Shown here one piece after another: positions 7,432-15,017 of a DNA stretch of 64,000 bases. The translations under genes were made by a program, and so were the position numbers. How positions within the stretch are numbered: position 1 is the stretch's first letter; the number at the start of each line of letters is the position of its first letter. Source of the DNA: Ruminococcaceae bacterium UBA1741 (GTDB taxonomy: Bacteria; Bacillota; Clostridia; Oscillospirales; Acutalibacteraceae); the NCBI GenBank assembly GCA_002315685.1, contig DCHX01000029.1:1-64000 (forward strand), read 5' to 3'. Below the pieces are notes generated by a model that worked only from the letters and a program-made list of their open reading frames with translations, was not told the origin of the DNA and ran no database searches.

Positions 7432-9143
7432 AATCCCAAAAGCTTTGTTCCCGCCTCAACTAATGCACTGCGTTTTTTGTCGCATTCCTCTGCGGTGTTT
7501 GCCTTTGCGCCGATGTATAGCTTTATTTTAGGCTCGGTGCCTGACGGGCGAACGATAAATGAACTTGTGTCATCAAGATAAAAAGCCAAAACATTTGATT
7601 TCGGTAGGTCTATCTTTTGAGATTTGCCCGTGCCGTTATCGAATGATACCGACTTTTCAAAATCCTTAAAGGTTTTTACACAGTATCCCGCAATTTCTTT
7701 TACAGGGTTATTTCTAAGCTCTTCCATTAGCTCTGAAATTTTTTGCATACCGCTTTGTCCTTCAAAGGTAAAGCTCTTTTGAATACAATAGTAATAACCG
7801 AATTCTTTGTAAATTTCATCTAAAACCTCACAAAGATTTTTGCCTACGGACTTATAATACGCGGCCATTTCGCAAATAAGCATAGAAGCCACAACGGCAT
7901 CCTTATCTCTTGCGTGGTCGCCGATTAAATATCCGTAGCTTTCTTCAAAGCCTAAAACATAACGGTCGGTTTCGTTATGTTCCGAAAGAAGTGAAATTTG
8001 TTCGCCGATAAACTTAAATCCCGTTAAAACATCAATAACCTCGCAACCGTATTTTTGGGCAATACCCTTAACAAGCTCGGTTGTAACAATGGTTTTTACT
8101 ATCAAAGGATTTTCGGGAAGGGTGCTTTGCTCACTTCTTTTTGAAAGAATATAGTTAAGCATCACAACACCGACATCATTACCGGTCATAAGCTTATATT
8201 CGCCATTGTCGTTTACGGCAATACCGACACGGTCGCAGTCGGGGTCGGTGGCAAGTAAAATATCGGCATCAATTTCTTTTGTAAGCTTCAAAGCCTCCTC
8301 AAAAGCTTGTGAAATTTCGGGATTCGGATAAGGAGCGGTAGGGAAGTTGCCGTCAGGTAATTCCTGACTCTTTACTACCGTAACATTTGTAAATCCGCAT
8401 CTTTTAAGAATTTCACGAACGGGCTTGTTACCGCTTCCGTGTAACGGTGCATATATTACATTAAGACTTGAAGTGTCAATGTCTTTACAAATCCTTTGGG
8501 ATTTAACGGAATTCAGAAAGGCATCAATACAGTCATCACCTATATATTCAATAATACCCGACTTAATACCGTCATCAAACGAAATTGATTTTACACCCTC
8601 AAAGGTATCAACCTCGTTCATAACGCTGAGTACAAGGTCGGCAGCCTCGGGACATAACTGACATCCGGTAGAATCGTATGCTTTATAGCCGTTGTATTTT
8701 GCAGGGTTATGACTTGCGGTAACAACCACACCCGCATCACAGCCCAAATAACGAACGGCAAAGGATAACATAGGTGTAGGCATAAGCTCTTTGTAGATAT
8801 AAACCTTAATTCCGTTTGCGGCAAAAACCTCGGCGGCAGTACGCGCAAAAAGGTCGGATTTAATACGGCTGTCATAAGCAATAGCAATTTTTCCGCTTTC
8901 GGTAATTGATTTAACATAAGCGGCAAGACCTTGCGACGCTTTGCCGATAGTGTAAACATTAAGTCTGTTTGTACCTGCGCCGATTATTCCGCGAAGTCCG
9001 CCCGTTCCGAATTCAAGGTCCTTATAAAAGGCTTCGGAAATAGCATCTTTATCGTCTTTAATGGCTTCTAACTCATTTTTAATATCGGAATCTTTTGTGG
9101 CTTTTTTACACCACATATTATAAAGGTTATTTATATCGTTCAT
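7428..9143 (-). CDS. pgcA: Alpha-phosphoglucomutase/phosphomannomutase
   Basis: Interconverts glucose 1-phosphate and glucose 6-phosphate, feeding glycolysis and envelope precursors. The 571 residues match the long Firmicute PgcA type. All four hallmark loops are present: the phosphoserine loop VTASHNPAKYNGYK (about residue 142), metal loop ATDPDCDRVG (about 300), sugar-binding FEESYGYLIGD (about 400), and phosphate-binding RPSGTEPKIKLYIG near the C terminus. It stands alone with its own promoter (9180-9208) and shares a terminator with fba. The gene symbol is by similarity; mannose specificity cannot be excluded. Confidence 0.93.
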   Translation of the reverse strand: MNDINNLYNMWCKKATKDSDIKNELEAIKDDKDAISEAFYKDLEFGTGGLRGIIGAGTNRLNVYTIGKASQGLAAYVKSITESGKIAIAYDSRIKSDLFARTAAEVFAANGIKVYIYKELMPTPMLSFAVRYLGCDAGVVVTASHNPAKYNGYKAYDSTGCQLCPEAADLVLSVMNEVDTFEGVKSISFDDGIKSGIIEYIGDDCIDAFLNSVKSQRICKDIDTSSLNVIYAPLHGSGNKPVREILKRCGFTNVTVVKSQELPDGNFPTAPYPNPEISQAFEEALKLTKEIDADILLATDPDCDRVGIAVNDNGEYKLMTGNDVGVVMLNYILSKRSEQSTLPENPLIVKTIVTTELVKGIAQKYGCEVIDVLTGFKFIGEQISLLSEHNETDRYVLGFEESYGYLIGDHARDKDAVVASMLICEMAAYYKSVGKNLCEVLDEIYKEFGYYYCIQKSFTFEGQSGMQKISELMEELRNNPVKEIAGYCVKTFKDFEKSVSFDNGTGKSQKIDLPKSNVLAFYLDDTSSFIVRPSGTEPKIKLYIGAKANTAEECDKKRSALVEAGTKLLGL

Positions 9144-9179
9144 TAAAAATCGCCTCTCTACATCAATATTATAGTATAT

Positions 9180-9208
9180 ATTTTATAATTATTTGTTCTA
9201 CTTGTCAA
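9180..9208 (-). promoter_or_regulatory. Promoter for the phosphohexomutase gene
   Basis: On the minus strand TTGACA (forward TGTCAA 9203-9208), 17-base spacer, TAAAAT (forward ATTTTA 9180-9185). Confidence 0.7.
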
Positions 9209-9256
9209 TTAGAATATTAAGTTTTTGGCAATTCCTCCAAAATTTATCTAAACCAC

Positions 9257-9285
9257 TTGACATTTCAGGGTATATAGATTATCAT
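9257..9285 (+). promoter_or_regulatory. Promoter for the SigH-like sigma gene
   Basis: TTGACA (9257-9262), 17-base spacer, TATCAT (9280-9285), about 45 bases before the start codon. Confidence 0.65.
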
Positions 9286-9331
9286 ACAAACGATATTGAG
9301 TTTGTGCATTTTTAATGGTATTGGAGCTTGA

Positions 9332-9904
9332 ATGGGAATTAGTTTTGTTGAAGAAAACAAAATATTGTCGGATAATGATATAATTTCAAAACTTTTGCCG
9401 GATAATTATGAGTATCTTCAAGTCATAATTGATAGGTATATGCCGTTAGTTATCAGCACAGCTAAATCCTTTGACGGCTTTGGAGTTGACACGGAGGATT
9501 TAATTGCCGAGGGTGTTTTGGCTATCTTTTCCGCAGTTAAGGTGTTTGATTCTTCAAAAGCGAAGTTTTCTACTTTTGTTTCGGTTTGCATCAAAAGGGC
9601 GATGCTTACCCAAATCAAATCGGCAACTGCGCAAAAGAGAATACCCGAATCTATGATTACTTCGGTGGACGAGCTTCAAATTGACGGCGATAATCCCGAG
9701 GATATCATTATTGATAAAGAAAATTACGATTCTTTTTTGAATAGCCTGACTGCTTCGCTTTCGGAACTTGAATATAAGGTGCTGTCGTTGTTTTTAGACG
9801 GAAACACCTATGCCGATATTTCAAATAAGCTTGATATTTCGCTTAAATCGGTTGACAATTCGCTTAAAAGAGTCAGAGAAAAAATCAGAAAAAACCGTGA
9901 TTAA
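9332..9904 (+). CDS. Sigma-70 family RNA polymerase sigma factor, SigH-like
   Basis: A 190-residue alternative sigma factor. Region 2 spans about residues 35-95 (MPLVISTAKSFDGFGVDTEDLIAEG followed by a helix for -10 recognition). A following FVSVCIKRAM...QIKSATAQKRIPES segment is strikingly like the SigH/Spo0H pattern. Region 4 near the C terminus has a helix-turn-helix (YADISNKLDISLKSVDNSLKRV) for -35 contact. SigH of Bacillus, at 218 residues, controls entry to sporulation and competence; here the usual SigH neighbours are absent, so the role is inferred only from sequence. The start at ATG 9332 is preceded by GGAG. Region 1 and 3 domains are lacking, as expected for this group. Confidence 0.8.
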   Translation: MGISFVEENKILSDNDIISKLLPDNYEYLQVIIDRYMPLVISTAKSFDGFGVDTEDLIAEGVLAIFSAVKVFDSSKAKFSTFVSVCIKRAMLTQIKSATAQKRIPESMITSVDELQIDGDNPEDIIIDKENYDSFLNSLTASLSELEYKVLSLFLDGNTYADISNKLDISLKSVDNSLKRVREKIRKNRD

Positions 9905-10021
9905 AGCGGTTAATATATGGCCTTTAGTAGCTTAAAAAGCAGAGCGTTGAAAACAAAGGTGTCGGTGCGAATCCGTCCGGGGCTAATCTTACTATCCAAC
10001 AAAAAGAGAGAGGTACAAAAC

Positions 10022-10327
10022 ATGTTTGAAGACAAGACCTTAGTTTGCAAAGAATGCGGTGAAGAATTCGTATTTACTGCAAGAGAGCAGGAATTCTACG
10101 AGGAGAAAGGCTTTGCAAACGAACCTCAGCGTTGTAAACCCTGTCGCGATAAGCGTAAACAGGCACGCAGAGATCAAAACCCCAGAGAGATGCACGTAGC
10201 AGTTTGTAATGCTTGCGGCGGTGAAGCGCGCGTTCCGTTCGTTCCGCGTGATGACCGTCCGGTTTATTGCAGTGAGTGTTTCGCTAAAATGAAAGAGGAA
10301 GCTGCTCCTGTCGAAGATGCCGAATAA
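10022..10327 (+). CDS. Double zinc-ribbon protein (zf-trcl type)
   Basis: A 101-residue cytoplasmic protein with four CxxC pairs making two probable zinc ribbons: CKECG with CKPC in the first half and CNACG with CSEC in the second. The basic stretch RDKRKQARRDQN between them could contact nucleic acid, and the C terminus is acidic. This domain family is widespread in Clostridia with no established role. An upstream in-frame start at 9917 was rejected: that stretch reads through tRNA-like sequence, whereas ATG 10022 has a GAGAGAGG site before it. A strong hairpin terminator follows. Confidence 0.8.
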   Translation: MFEDKTLVCKECGEEFVFTAREQEFYEEKGFANEPQRCKPCRDKRKQARRDQNPREMHVAVCNACGGEARVPFVPRDDRPVYCSECFAKMKEEAAPVEDAE

Positions 10328-10340
10328 TTTATTCTAAAAA

Positions 10341-10398
10341 GACAAACCGCCGTAGCCATGTGTTTTTTTACACAAGGGTTTTAGGCGGTTTTCTTTGT
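10341..10398 (+). terminator. Terminator after the zinc-ribbon gene
   Basis: AAACCGCC (10344-10351) pairs with GGCGGTTT (10384-10391). Within it CCATGTGT and ACACAAGG extend the stem around a T-rich loop. A T-rich tail follows. Confidence 0.8.
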
Positions 10399-10474
10399 TG
10401 TTTACAATAAAATCAAAAAATGTTAACATATAATTCATAAATATGTTGTAAGATATACTCGAAGGAGAGATAGT

Positions 10475-11164
10475 ATGTCTAACAAAAAAATCCTTATAGT
10501 TGATGATGAGGCAAATATTTGCGAGCTTTTAAGACTTTATTTGCAAAAGGACGGCTTTGATACGGCTGTTGCAAATAACGGCGAGGAAGCACTTAAAATT
10601 GTGCCGAAATACAATCCCGATTTAATACTTCTTGATATTATGATGCCGAAGCTTGACGGTTGGCAGGTATGCAGAGAAATTCGAAAGACATCGGACATAC
10701 CTATAATTATGATTACTGCAAAGGGTGAAACCTTTGATAAAATATTGGGACTTGAACTCGGAGCGGATGATTATGTTTGCAAGCCGTTTGATACGAAAGA
10801 GGTTATTGCAAGAATAAAAGCCGTTCTCAGAAGAACGGGGGATGACGAAACTCAAATCAAAGAGGTATGCTACGATAAGCTTGTTGTAAATCTTACTAAT
10901 TACGAGCTTGTTGTTGACGGCAAACAAATTGATACACCCCCGAAGGAGCTTGAACTTGTTTATCATCTTGCGAGCAATCCGAATAGGGTTTATACCCGTG
11001 ACAGACTTCTTGATGAGGTTTGGGGATTCGATTATTACGGCGACTCCCGCACGGTTGATGTTCATATCAGGCGACTTAGAGAGAAACTTGAAAATGTTTC
11101 GGATAAATGGTCGCTTAGAACGGTTAGAGGTGTCGGATACAAATTCGAGGTTAAAAACCAATGA
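10475..11164 (+). CDS. OmpR/PhoB-family response regulator
   Basis: Two-domain transcription regulator of 229 residues. The receiver domain has the acidic pair Asp10/Asp11, phosphoacceptor Asp54 in LILLDIMMPK, and the conserved lysine in CKPF. The C-terminal winged helix has the family signature RTVDVHIRRLREKLE and a GVGYKF wing. It overlaps the sensor kinase gene by four bases (ATGA), so the two are translationally coupled cognates. The ribosome site is GAAGGAGA. It resembles WalR/PhoP-like regulators of envelope or phosphate stress, but target genes cannot be read from the sequence; the downstream HtrA-type protease is a natural candidate because it shares the transcript. Confidence 0.93.
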   Translation: MSNKKILIVDDEANICELLRLYLQKDGFDTAVANNGEEALKIVPKYNPDLILLDIMMPKLDGWQVCREIRKTSDIPIIMITAKGETFDKILGLELGADDYVCKPFDTKEVIARIKAVLRRTGDDETQIKEVCYDKLVVNLTNYELVVDGKQIDTPPKELELVYHLASNPNRVYTRDRLLDEVWGFDYYGDSRTVDVHIRRLREKLENVSDKWSLRTVRGVGYKFEVKNQ

Positions 11165-12591
11165 AGCATCGCCTCTTTACTAAATACTTTTTGGCTACGG
11201 GTACGGTTGTTGTTTTAAGCCTGACTATTATGATTATGATAATGACTGCGGTTTACAGCAAGTATATATCCGAGTCGAAATACGAATCGTTAAAATCCTC
11301 CTGTGATTCCGTGGCATCCTTTTATATAAAAAATCGGTCTAATATTATTGATTTTGAGTCCCAAAAAGGATTACACTACATTATGGGAAACCTATCAAAT
11401 GTTTCCGAGAATGATATGTTTATTACCGACTCTTACGGAGTTATCAGGATTTGTACCTGCGAGGTTTGGGGACTTACAGGTCAGTGTGAACATACGGGCA
11501 CGAGAATTGATAAATCGTTATTGGACAATGCTATAAGCGGTTCAAAGGGCGAACTTTCAACTCTCGGAATTTATAATGAAACAAGATATGTTTCTTCCTC
11601 TAAAATTGAGGGAACTAACGGAGAACTTATCGGAATTGTAATAGCGTCTGCTCCTATGTCTAATGTAAAGGCGCTTATTAAAAGCACGGGCAAAATTTAC
11701 TTAATCAGCGCTATTTTTCCGCTTGTAATAATATTTGTTTGCTTGTATATTACCACCTACCGAATGACAAAACCGCTTAAACTTATGTCGGTTGCGGCAA
11801 AGTCGATGGCAAGTGGAGATTTTTCGAAAAGAATCCCCGTAAACAGTGATGACGAAATAGGCGAGCTTGCCGTATCTTTTAACCAAATGACAAATTCGCT
11901 GTCCCGACTTGAAAATATGCGAAAAGGCTTTATTGCCGATGTTTCGCACGAGCTTCGGACACCTATGACTACCATAGGCGGATTTATTGACGGAATACTT
12001 GACGGAACTATTGAAAAAGACAAACAGGATTATTATCTTAAATTAGTTTCGGATGAAACAAAAAGACTTTCGAGAATGGTTGAGGGAATGTTAAGCGTTT
12101 CCCGACTTGAATCGGAGGAATTTGTCCTTAAAAAAGAAAATTTTGATTTTAAGGAGCTATTGCTTAATATCGTGCTTGGCAGAGAACAGCAAATAGAACA
12201 AAAAAACATTGATGTTTTAGGACTTGAAGATTTGCCGAGAGTAACCCTTAATGCCGATAAAGATTTAATTTACCGTGTGGTGTATAATCTTGTTGATAAT
12301 GCTTTGAAGTTTACAAATGAGAACGGAAAAATAAGACTTACTATTAACTCCGATTCGAAAAAAATGATGTTTACCGTATCTAATACGGGCACTCAAATAG
12401 CAAGTGAAGATTTACCCTATATTTTTGAGAGGTTTTATAAAACAGATAAATCCCGTTCTGAAAATAAAAAGGGTACAGGGCTCGGTCTTTATATGGTAAA
12501 AACCATTATTAAGAAGCATAACGGTCAAGTGTCTTGCAAGAGCAATAAAAACGGCGTTACAACATTCAGTGTTGTTTTGCCGATTGATTAG
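11161..12591 (+). CDS. Sensor histidine kinase with Cys-rich extracytoplasmic domain
   Basis: Membrane sensor of 476 residues paired with the upstream response regulator. A first transmembrane helix spans about residues 11-33, an external sensing domain to about 175, and a second helix about 178-200. Then follow a HAMP linker, a HisKA domain with phosphoacceptor His263 in DVSHELRTPM, and an HATPase domain with N (YNLVDNALKF), G1 and G2 (KKGTGLGLYMVK) boxes. The sensing domain holds an unusual cluster, C98-x-C100-x8-C109-x-H111, that could bind a metal or form a disulfide; no other cysteines were noted nearby. It is followed at once by the protease gene. Confidence 0.92.
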   Translation: MKHRLFTKYFLATGTVVVLSLTIMIMIMTAVYSKYISESKYESLKSSCDSVASFYIKNRSNIIDFESQKGLHYIMGNLSNVSENDMFITDSYGVIRICTCEVWGLTGQCEHTGTRIDKSLLDNAISGSKGELSTLGIYNETRYVSSSKIEGTNGELIGIVIASAPMSNVKALIKSTGKIYLISAIFPLVIIFVCLYITTYRMTKPLKLMSVAAKSMASGDFSKRIPVNSDDEIGELAVSFNQMTNSLSRLENMRKGFIADVSHELRTPMTTIGGFIDGILDGTIEKDKQDYYLKLVSDETKRLSRMVEGMLSVSRLESEEFVLKKENFDFKELLLNIVLGREQQIEQKNIDVLGLEDLPRVTLNADKDLIYRVVYNLVDNALKFTNENGKIRLTINSDSKKMMFTVSNTGTQIASEDLPYIFERFYKTDKSRSENKKGTGLGLYMVKTIIKKHNGQVSCKSNKNGVTTFSVVLPID

Positions 12592-12601
12592 GAGAATGAT
12601 T

Positions 12602-14053
12602 ATGGATGAATTTGAAACTAAAAATGAGCTTTCGGAAAACGAAGCAACGGATATTGAAAATGAGCAAACCGAGAACGAGCCTTTGAATGTAGAAGAAACG
12701 GTTGTCGATAATGCCGATTATTTTGATGAAGCTGCTTTTGATAATTTCGAAGCAACCGAAGATAATAATGCAAACGAGATAGAGATTTTCGATGAATTTG
12801 AGGATAGCGAAGATATGCCGTTTGAAAGCTTTGATTTTACAAAGCATTCTAAAACGGGGGACAAGAAATCAATGTCAAAGGGACTTAAAGTATTTTCTTT
12901 GATTATGGCTGCGGTAATAGTTATTACGGCATCTTGTGCTACGGGATATTTCTTCGGAAAGAACAGTGCTACCGGCACCGGCAACAAAAAAATATCTCTT
13001 AATCTATCTTCAAAGCCTAAAAACACCGACGAAATGACCGCCGCCGAGGTGTATGAAAAGGTAAACAAATCGGTTGTCGGAATAGAGGCTTATAATGATG
13101 CGGGTACCGCTACTATGGCTTCGGGAGTTGTATATTCAGAGGATGGATATGTAGTAACAAATGACCATATTTATGCTGATGTGCCGTCTGCTAAATTTAA
13201 GATTTATGATTATAAGGGCAACTCCTACGATGCCGTTTATGTTGCAGGGGATTCGGTAAGCGATTTAGCACTCTTAAAGGTTAAATCCGGAAAGCTTGAA
13301 GCGGCCGATTTCGGCGATTCCTCCGAGCTTGTTTTCGGCGAAAATGTGGTTGCGATAGGACGCCCCTCCGACCCCCAAGCCGATTCTTCTATCACAAAGG
13401 GTATTGTTTCTCATACAAAACGCCGTATGTCCACCACCTCTAACTATTCTGCACGACTTATCCAAACCGACAGTGCGATAAATCCGGGTAGCTCGGGCGG
13501 TGCACTTGTTAATATGTACGGTCAGGTTGTCGGCATTACATCTTCAAAGCTTGCGGGTGTAAATTACGATTCCGTAGGATTTGCAATTCCTACCGTTACT
13601 ATGAAGCGTGTTGTTACTCAGCTTGCCGAAAAAGGCAAGGTCGAAGACCGTGCTAAGCTCGGAATTACCTATACCGATATGACTTCGGTTACTGCCGAAA
13701 TGAACAACTTGGATGTTTCGGGACTTTATGTTGCATCGGTTAGTGAAGACAGCGACCTTTACGGCAGGGTTTCAAAGGGCGATATTATTACTCATGTAAA
13801 CGGTAAAGAAATTACAAAATGCGATATTATGCTTGATGTAATCGAGGAAAGCTATGCGGGAGATACGATTACCATTACCGTATATGACACCAAAGGCAAA
13901 ACGAAGGATATGAAGGTTGTATTAAAGGCAAATGTCGGTGAGTCAAGCTATACTACCGAATCAAATAACAATTCAAGCAGCAACCCTGCTATTGAGAATA
14001 TGCCGAACGGCGGAAACGGTAACGATACATTTGATTTCCCCGACGGTGAATAA
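12602..14053 (+). CDS. HtrA/DegP-type membrane-anchored serine protease
   Basis: Envelope quality-control protease of 483 residues. An acidic cytoplasmic N-terminal segment of about 90 residues precedes one transmembrane helix (about 94-118). The trypsin-like domain outside the cell has the triad His189 (VTNDHIY), Asp221 (SDLALL) and Ser298 in NPGSSGGAL; the usual GNSGG is GSSGG here. A PDZ domain follows (GLYVASVSEDSDLYG, GDIITHVNGKEI), then a Ser/Asn-rich tail. ATG 12602 was chosen because GGAG lies at a proper distance; in-frame upstream starts are inside the kinase gene. Sharing a transcript with a two-component system suggests control by envelope stress. A terminator follows. Confidence 0.92.
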   Translation: MDEFETKNELSENEATDIENEQTENEPLNVEETVVDNADYFDEAAFDNFEATEDNNANEIEIFDEFEDSEDMPFESFDFTKHSKTGDKKSMSKGLKVFSLIMAAVIVITASCATGYFFGKNSATGTGNKKISLNLSSKPKNTDEMTAAEVYEKVNKSVVGIEAYNDAGTATMASGVVYSEDGYVVTNDHIYADVPSAKFKIYDYKGNSYDAVYVAGDSVSDLALLKVKSGKLEAADFGDSSELVFGENVVAIGRPSDPQADSSITKGIVSHTKRRMSTTSNYSARLIQTDSAINPGSSGGALVNMYGQVVGITSSKLAGVNYDSVGFAIPTVTMKRVVTQLAEKGKVEDRAKLGITYTDMTSVTAEMNNLDVSGLYVASVSEDSDLYGRVSKGDIITHVNGKEITKCDIMLDVIEESYAGDTITITVYDTKGKTKDMKVVLKANVGESSYTTESNNNSSSNPAIENMPNGGNGNDTFDFPDGE

Positions 14054-14061
14054 AACTTTTC

Positions 14062-14097
14062 AAAATTCCCTTTTGCATCCGTGAAAGGGAATTTTTT
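14062..14097 (+). terminator. Terminator after the HtrA-type protease gene
   Basis: AAAATTCCCTTT (14062-14073) pairs with AAAGGGAATTTT (14084-14095), and a T run follows. Confidence 0.9.
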
Positions 14098-14118
14098 TAT
14101 GAAATTATTATATTTTTA

Positions 14119-14148
14119 TTGACAATTAGGGTGGTTTTAAGGTATAAT
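14119..14148 (+). promoter_or_regulatory. Promoter for rpmH-rnpA-yidD-yidC-jag
   Basis: TTGACA (14119-14124), 18-base spacer, TATAAT (14143-14148). The leader is about 95 bases long. Confidence 0.85.
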
Positions 14149-14248
14149 TCTTTAATGTTAGGTTATATGTGGGTTTATGCCCGAAAAAACAAGAATGCCC
14201 GATTTTTGTTTTAGTATAACTTCAAGTGTATTAAGGGAGGTTTGGAAA

Positions 14249-14383
14249 ATGAAAAGAACTTATCAGCCTAAAAAGCTTCATCGTAAGAAGGAACACGGTT
14301 TCCTAAAAAGAATGGCTACTGCTAATGGCAGAAAGGTGCTTGCCCGCCGTAGAGCAAAGGGAAGAAAGCAATTAACCTATTAA
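14249..14383 (+). CDS. rpmH: 50S ribosomal protein L34
   Basis: Small, very basic large-subunit protein of 44 residues, the normal L34 length, starting MKRTYQPKK and ending [10 protein letters not shown]. The ATG at 14249 follows GGGAGG; a longer in-frame reading from 14177 is not supported by homology. It heads the conserved rpmH-rnpA-yidD-yidC-jag series. In many bacteria this series sits beside dnaA and oriC, but here the upstream gene is a protease and no dnaA is present. Confidence 0.97.
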   Translation: MKRTYQPKKLHRKKEHGFLKRMATANGRKVLARRRAKGRKQLTY

Positions 14384-14404
14384 GCCGCACCGTTTGCGGC
14401 TTTT
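14384..14404 (+). terminator. Attenuator-type hairpin between rpmH and rnpA
   Basis: GCCGCA (14384-14389) and TGCGGC (14395-14400) form a stem followed by four Ts and a mixed T-rich tail. It is weak and probably only partly terminating, which would keep the L34 message more abundant than that for the RNase P protein. Confidence 0.6.
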
Positions 14405-14428
14405 CCTTTTGTTGAAAGGTGGTGCCTT

Positions 14429-14782
14429 ATGAATCGGGATTATACAATTAAAGAAAATCGTGATTTTAAGCGCCTATATTACAGGGGCAAGTCTTTTGTT
14501 GCTCCGGATTTCGTTTTGTATGTGGCAAAAGGAAGAAGCGAAAAAATAAGAATCGGTATTACTGCCGGTAAAAAAATCGGATGCGCCGTTGAACGCAATC
14601 GGGCAAAGCGTGTACTAAGAGTGGCGTTTTCTACCAATCTCGCAAACATATCAAAAGGATATGATTTTGTTTTAGTGGCGAGAACAAGAATTTTGAACGA
14701 GAAAAGTTATACAGTTGCCGAAAACTTGAAAAAGCAACTGAAAGCAGCGGGTGTTTGGCGTGAAGACAAGTCTTGCAAGTAG
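14429..14782 (+). CDS. rnpA: Ribonuclease P protein component
   Basis: Protein subunit of RNase P, which trims the 5' leader of tRNA precursors. The 117-residue product has the basic fold with the RNR signature as ERNRAKRVLR and the substrate-binding KENRDFKRLYYRGKS start. ATG 14429 has a GAAAGGTGG site. It overlaps yidD by about 20 bases, suggesting coupled translation. The RNase P RNA gene is not in the window. Confidence 0.95.
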   Translation: MNRDYTIKENRDFKRLYYRGKSFVAPDFVLYVAKGRSEKIRIGITAGKKIGCAVERNRAKRVLRVAFSTNLANISKGYDFVLVARTRILNEKSYTVAENLKKQLKAAGVWREDKSCK

Positions 14783-14993
14783 ATTTCTTATATTTCTTGT
14801 AAAGCTTTATCAAAAAAACATATCGCCGAAAAAAATCTCCTGTTGCAGATTTAATCCTACTTGTTCGGCTTATGCTATTGAAGCATTAACGACACACGGT
14901 TTTTTTAAGGGACTTGCCTTAACGGTTTGGCGAATAGTTCGCTGTAATCCCTTATGTAAGGGTGGATACGATCCCGTACCGCCTAAAAAATGA
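14760..14993 (+). CDS. yidD: Membrane protein insertion efficiency factor YidD
   Basis: Small membrane-associated protein thought to assist YidC-dependent insertion. The 77 residues include the family cysteine motif FNPTCSAYA, the IVRCNPLCKGGYDPVP segment, and a hydrophobic amphipathic start. No ATG is available; GTG codons at 14751 and 14760 are both in frame, and 14760 gives the more typical start (MKTSLASRF). It overlaps the end of rnpA and precedes yidC by 24 bases. Confidence 0.92.
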   Translation: MKTSLASRFLIFLVKLYQKNISPKKISCCRFNPTCSAYAIEALTTHGFFKGLALTVWRIVRCNPLCKGGYDPVPPKK

Positions 14994-15017
14994 ACCTTTT
15001 AGAAGGGTGCTAAACAA

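Noticed and set aside
9917..9990. A complete functional tRNA gene
   Set aside because: Only D-arm-like and T-arm-like pieces are present; no anticodon stem and only a poor, wobble-rich acceptor stem could be drawn, so it is listed as a finding, not a feature.
9917..10021. N-terminal extension of the zinc-ribbon protein starting at 9917
   Set aside because: It reads through tRNA-like sequence and lacks a ribosome site; ATG 10022 has one and starts the conserved domain.
14054..14248. Replication origin next to rpmH
   Set aside because: No dnaA gene and no clusters of TTATCCACA-type boxes were seen; the region holds a terminator, a promoter and a leader.
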